The notes under the pieces were generated by a model, which was not told where the DNA came from, searched no databases, and saw nothing but the letters and a program-made list of their open reading frames with translations. Shown piece after piece: positions 22,416 through 24,355 of a stretch of DNA of 24,355 nt (position 1 is its first letter; each line of letters starts with the position of its first letter). The stretch lies in assembly GCA_910588165.1 (NCBI GenBank), contig CAJUOR010000022.1:1-24355 (forward strand). The letters run 5' to 3'. The position numbers and the translations under genes were made by a program. This stretch comes from an uncultured Thomasclavelia sp. (GTDB taxonomy: Bacteria; Bacillota_I; Bacilli_A; Erysipelotrichales; Coprobacillaceae).

Positions 22416-22856
22416 ATGGAAGTGGTTGTAAAAACATTTAAGGAATTGAGTATTGAGGAATTATATGAAATTTATTATTGGCGGACAGCTATTTTTGTGG
22501 TTGAACAAAACTGTCCGTATCAAGATATAGATGAATACGATAAAAAAGCCTATCATGTCTATTTAAAAGACGAACAAGGCATACAAGCCTATTTACGTGT
22601 AATTGAACCGGGGGCAAAATTTGCGGAAGCTTCGCTAGGACGAGTTATTTCAAGACGAAGAAGACAAGGGTTAGGGTTGCGGTTAGTTTTAAAAGGGATT
22701 GAAGTAGCGCAAAAGAAATATCATGCTCGTGCTATTAGAATTGAAGCCCAAGTTTATGCGAAGGGTCTATATGAAAAAGCCGGTTTTACACAAGTTTCCG
22801 ATATATTTTTAGAAGATGATCAACCCCATATTCAAATGCTTTGGAAAGATAATTAG
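22416..22856 (+). CDS. GNAT-family N-acetyltransferase, ElaA-like
   Basis: 146 residues. The N-terminal LYEIYYWRTAIFVVEQNCPYQDIDEYD is the ElaA signature. AYLRV and LGRVISRRRRQGLGLRLV form the acetyl-CoA-binding region (R/Q-x-x-G-x-G/A), and the C-terminal YEKAGFTQVSDIFLEDDQPHIQML is also typical. Cytosolic acetyltransferase; the acceptor is unknown. SD AAAGGGGAGAG. It sits alone between the exporter operon terminator and a downstream hairpin. Its promoter is not clear (a weak CATAAT at 22368-22373 is the best candidate). Confidence 0.9.
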   Translation: MEVVVKTFKELSIEELYEIYYWRTAIFVVEQNCPYQDIDEYDKKAYHVYLKDEQGIQAYLRVIEPGAKFAEASLGRVISRRRRQGLGLRLVLKGIEVAQKKYHARAIRIEAQVYAKGLYEKAGFTQVSDIFLEDDQPHIQMLWKDN

Positions 22857-22932
22857 AGATAGTTGATGAAAATTTACACTTGATAGGCTAAGCTGATGTA
22901 AATCAAGCCGGGATTAAAAAAACATTTGTCAA

Positions 22933-22974
22933 AGGAAAGTTAATTTCTTATTGATGAAAGCGATTAACTTTCTT
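22933..22974 (+). terminator. Long inverted repeat, possible terminator after the GNAT gene
   Basis: GAAAGTTAAT (22935-22944) pairs with ATTAACTTTC (22963-22972), extendable by two pairs, with an 18-base loop. The following T tract is interrupted (TTGATTTT), so termination is uncertain. Confidence 0.5.
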
Positions 22975-22984
22975 GATTTTCTTA

Positions 22985-23013
22985 TTGAAGAAGGAAGTCG
23001 GATTTGTTAGAAT
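22985..23013 (+). promoter_or_regulatory. Promoter of the HAD phosphatase gene
   Basis: TTGAAG (22985-22990), 17-base spacer, TAGAAT (23008-23013) with a TGT extension. It lies 26 bases before the start codon. Confidence 0.7.
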
Positions 23014-23038
23014 GAATGTATATGAGGAGGAAATAGTT

Positions 23039-23878
23039 ATGAGTAAAATTGTATTTTTAGATGTTGATGGTACATTGATTGATTATGAAGCTAAACTTCC
23101 TGCTTCTGCCGCTAAAGCTGTTGACCAAGCTAGAGCCAATGGACATAAGGTTTATATTTGTACAGGTTGTTCCAAAGCTGAAATCGAACAGCGTCACCTT
23201 TGTGATTTAGACGGCATGATTGGTGGCAATGGAGCTTATGTAGAAGATAATGGGCAAGTTGTTATGCATCAAGGGTTATCTAAAGAAGATGTTAAACATA
23301 TTGTCGATTGGTGTAATGAAAGACATTTAGGCTTTTATTTAGAAGCTAATAGCGGTATGTATTGCAATGACTATATGCTTGAACAAGGTCCTATGACCAT
23401 GATTAAATACGCTCAAGGTAAAGGCGCTGATTTAGAAGCTGCCAAAGCTTCCGCAAGTGGTTTTGTGAATGGCTTTATCCATTTACAAGGTGAAGATTTG
23501 TATCGAGATGATGTCAATAAAATCAGCTTTATCTTAAGCTCTTATCAAGATCATTTAGATTCTAAAATAGAGTTCCCTGATTTAATCGCTAATACTTGGG
23601 GCGGTAAAGGTGAAGTAGCTTTATTTGGCGATTTAGGACCTACAGGTATTACTAAACGCCATGCCATCGAGGTTTTATTAGACTACTTAAAGGCTGATGC
23701 TAAAGACACGATTTCTTTTGGTGATGCGAAAATCGACTTATCCATGTTTGAATGCTGTGCTTTTAATGTTGCCATGGGGAATGGCGGACCTGAAATTAAA
23801 GAAGCGGCTGATTATATTACCACAGATGTTAATGATGATGGATTATATAATGCTTTTAAGTATTTGAAATTGATTTAA
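23039..23878 (+). CDS. HAD-superfamily hydrolase, Cof/IIB subfamily
   Basis: 279 residues; predicted phosphatase acting on small phosphorylated metabolites. Motif I FLDVDGTLIDY (nucleophile Asp), motif II ICTGCS, a C2-type cap domain in the middle, the lysine region ITKRHAIEVLL, and motif IV FGDAKIDLSMFE. Motif IV has Ile where many Cof proteins have Asn (GDGxND), but the acidic residues are kept. ATG 23039 is preferred to an ATG 66 bases upstream because GAGGAGG precedes it and the promoter would otherwise lie inside the gene. Substrate unknown. Confidence 0.93.
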   Translation: MSKIVFLDVDGTLIDYEAKLPASAAKAVDQARANGHKVYICTGCSKAEIEQRHLCDLDGMIGGNGAYVEDNGQVVMHQGLSKEDVKHIVDWCNERHLGFYLEANSGMYCNDYMLEQGPMTMIKYAQGKGADLEAAKASASGFVNGFIHLQGEDLYRDDVNKISFILSSYQDHLDSKIEFPDLIANTWGGKGEVALFGDLGPTGITKRHAIEVLLDYLKADAKDTISFGDAKIDLSMFECCAFNVAMGNGGPEIKEAADYITTDVNDDGLYNAFKYLKLI

Positions 23879-23892
23879 ATAAAAATATTATG

Positions 23893-23926
23893 AAGAAAGC
23901 AAAACATTACGTTTGCTTTCTTTTTT
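23893..23926 (+). terminator. Terminator after the HAD gene
   Basis: Perfect 11-bp stem AAGAAAGCAAA / TTTGCTTTCTT (23893-23903, 23912-23922) with an 8-base loop and a T tract. Confidence 0.92.
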
Positions 23927-23943
23927 CAAAGGAGAGGTGAAAC

Positions 23944-24321
23944 ATGAAAAAACAGTTTGAAGATTATATCAAAATTTTAGAAACCCATAAATTTCAAGAA
24001 ACATATCGTCATCTAATCCGTTTAATGACAAGATTAAAAGCGAATTTCCCTCAAGAATATCTAACCGGACAACTTTCTTTAGGCTACTTAGACTACACCT
24101 ATTTTCCTTTTCAAAATGCCTATTTAAAAGAACGTCAGTTACGTTTTGGTTTGGTTTTAAACCATCGCAAGCTGCAAATAGAGTTATGGCTGATGGGACG
24201 CAATCAACAAGTATATCAGCGCTATTGGCAATTTTTTCAATATAGTACCTATAATCAAAACAAACCTAAACCCCGATATGCCCTTTTAGAAGCCAAACTC
24301 AAGCCTCATATACGGGCGTAA
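23944..24321 (+). CDS. Small hypothetical protein, possibly DUF7000-like
   Basis: 125 residues with a strong SD (AAAGGAGAGGTG), so it is a real gene. No signal peptide or membrane segment. The pattern LSLGYLDYTYFPF, LRFGLVLNHRKLQIELWLMGRNQQVY resembles a family of small uncharacterised Firmicute proteins that I recall as DUF7000, but I am not sure of the name. Rich in aromatic and basic residues. It follows the HAD terminator closely (17 bases), so it either relies on readthrough or has a promoter I cannot see. The 34 bases after it begin with TTGACA (24323-24328), perhaps the -35 of the next gene. Confidence 0.8.
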   Translation: MKKQFEDYIKILETHKFQETYRHLIRLMTRLKANFPQEYLTGQLSLGYLDYTYFPFQNAYLKERQLRFGLVLNHRKLQIELWLMGRNQQVYQRYWQFFQYSTYNQNKPKPRYALLEAKLKPHIRA

Positions 24322-24355
24322 TTGACAAATTTCCTGAAACGCCTTTGATCGCATG

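Noticed and set aside
22973..23038. Upstream ATG extending the HAD phosphatase by 22 residues
   Set aside because: The extension contains the promoter and the GAGGAGG ribosome site, and the family motif FLDVDGTL normally lies close to the N-terminus.

Overview
The window (24.4 kb) is a gene-dense, AT-rich chromosomal stretch from a low-GC Gram-positive bacterium. The short SD-led genes, T-box, purine riboswitch, PyrR-type attenuator, DtxR/MntR-like regulator and plsX-rnc order all fit Firmicutes. The overall flavour suggests Erysipelotrichia or a close relative, but that placement is inferred from protein style and not proven. I saw no tRNA, rRNA, IS element, prophage or CRISPR array.

Layout. 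1-1175: the 3' end of plsX and rnc, closed by a strong terminator. 1228-2806 (minus strand): a small DtxR/MntR-family metalloregulator and a trigger-factor-like chaperone that lacks the ribosome-binding domain. 3008-9903: a six-gene operon behind a consensus promoter and a purine riboswitch whose specificity base is U (adenine class). It encodes a Pot-type ABC importer (two permeases, ATPase, binding lipoprotein), an adenine deaminase and an MTA/SAH-deaminase-like amidohydrolase. 9898-12035: thyA, folA (DHFR) and plsC. 12063-12599: a second, RibD-C-type DHFR-like protein. 12596-14635: proS behind a proline T-box. 14769-16377: an IMP dehydrogenase that closely resembles the Tritrichomonas foetus enzyme. 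16381-17867: a DAACS-family transporter behind a complete PyrR-type attenuator. 18159-22321: a MarR repressor with two palindromic operators and a heterodimeric ABC exporter pair. 22416-24321: an ElaA-like GNAT, a Cof-type HAD phosphatase and a small hypothetical protein.

How the genes fit together. Much of the window concerns nucleotides. The riboswitch operon looks like a purine-scavenging module that takes in a purine-like compound and deaminates adenine or adenosine derivatives. Hypoxanthine made this way could reach IMP (the salvage enzyme is not in this window), which IMPDH commits to guanine nucleotides. ThyA and DHFR supply dTMP and recycle folate. The PyrR leader places a DAACS transporter under pyrimidine control.

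The best candidates for something undescribed are: (1) the adenine-riboswitch/Pot-like importer/deaminase operon, whose binding protein lacks the polyamine-contact residues of PotD; (2) the PyrR-attenuated DAACS transporter with a rewired substrate site; (3) the T. foetus-type IMPDH; (4) the trigger factor without a ribosome-binding domain.
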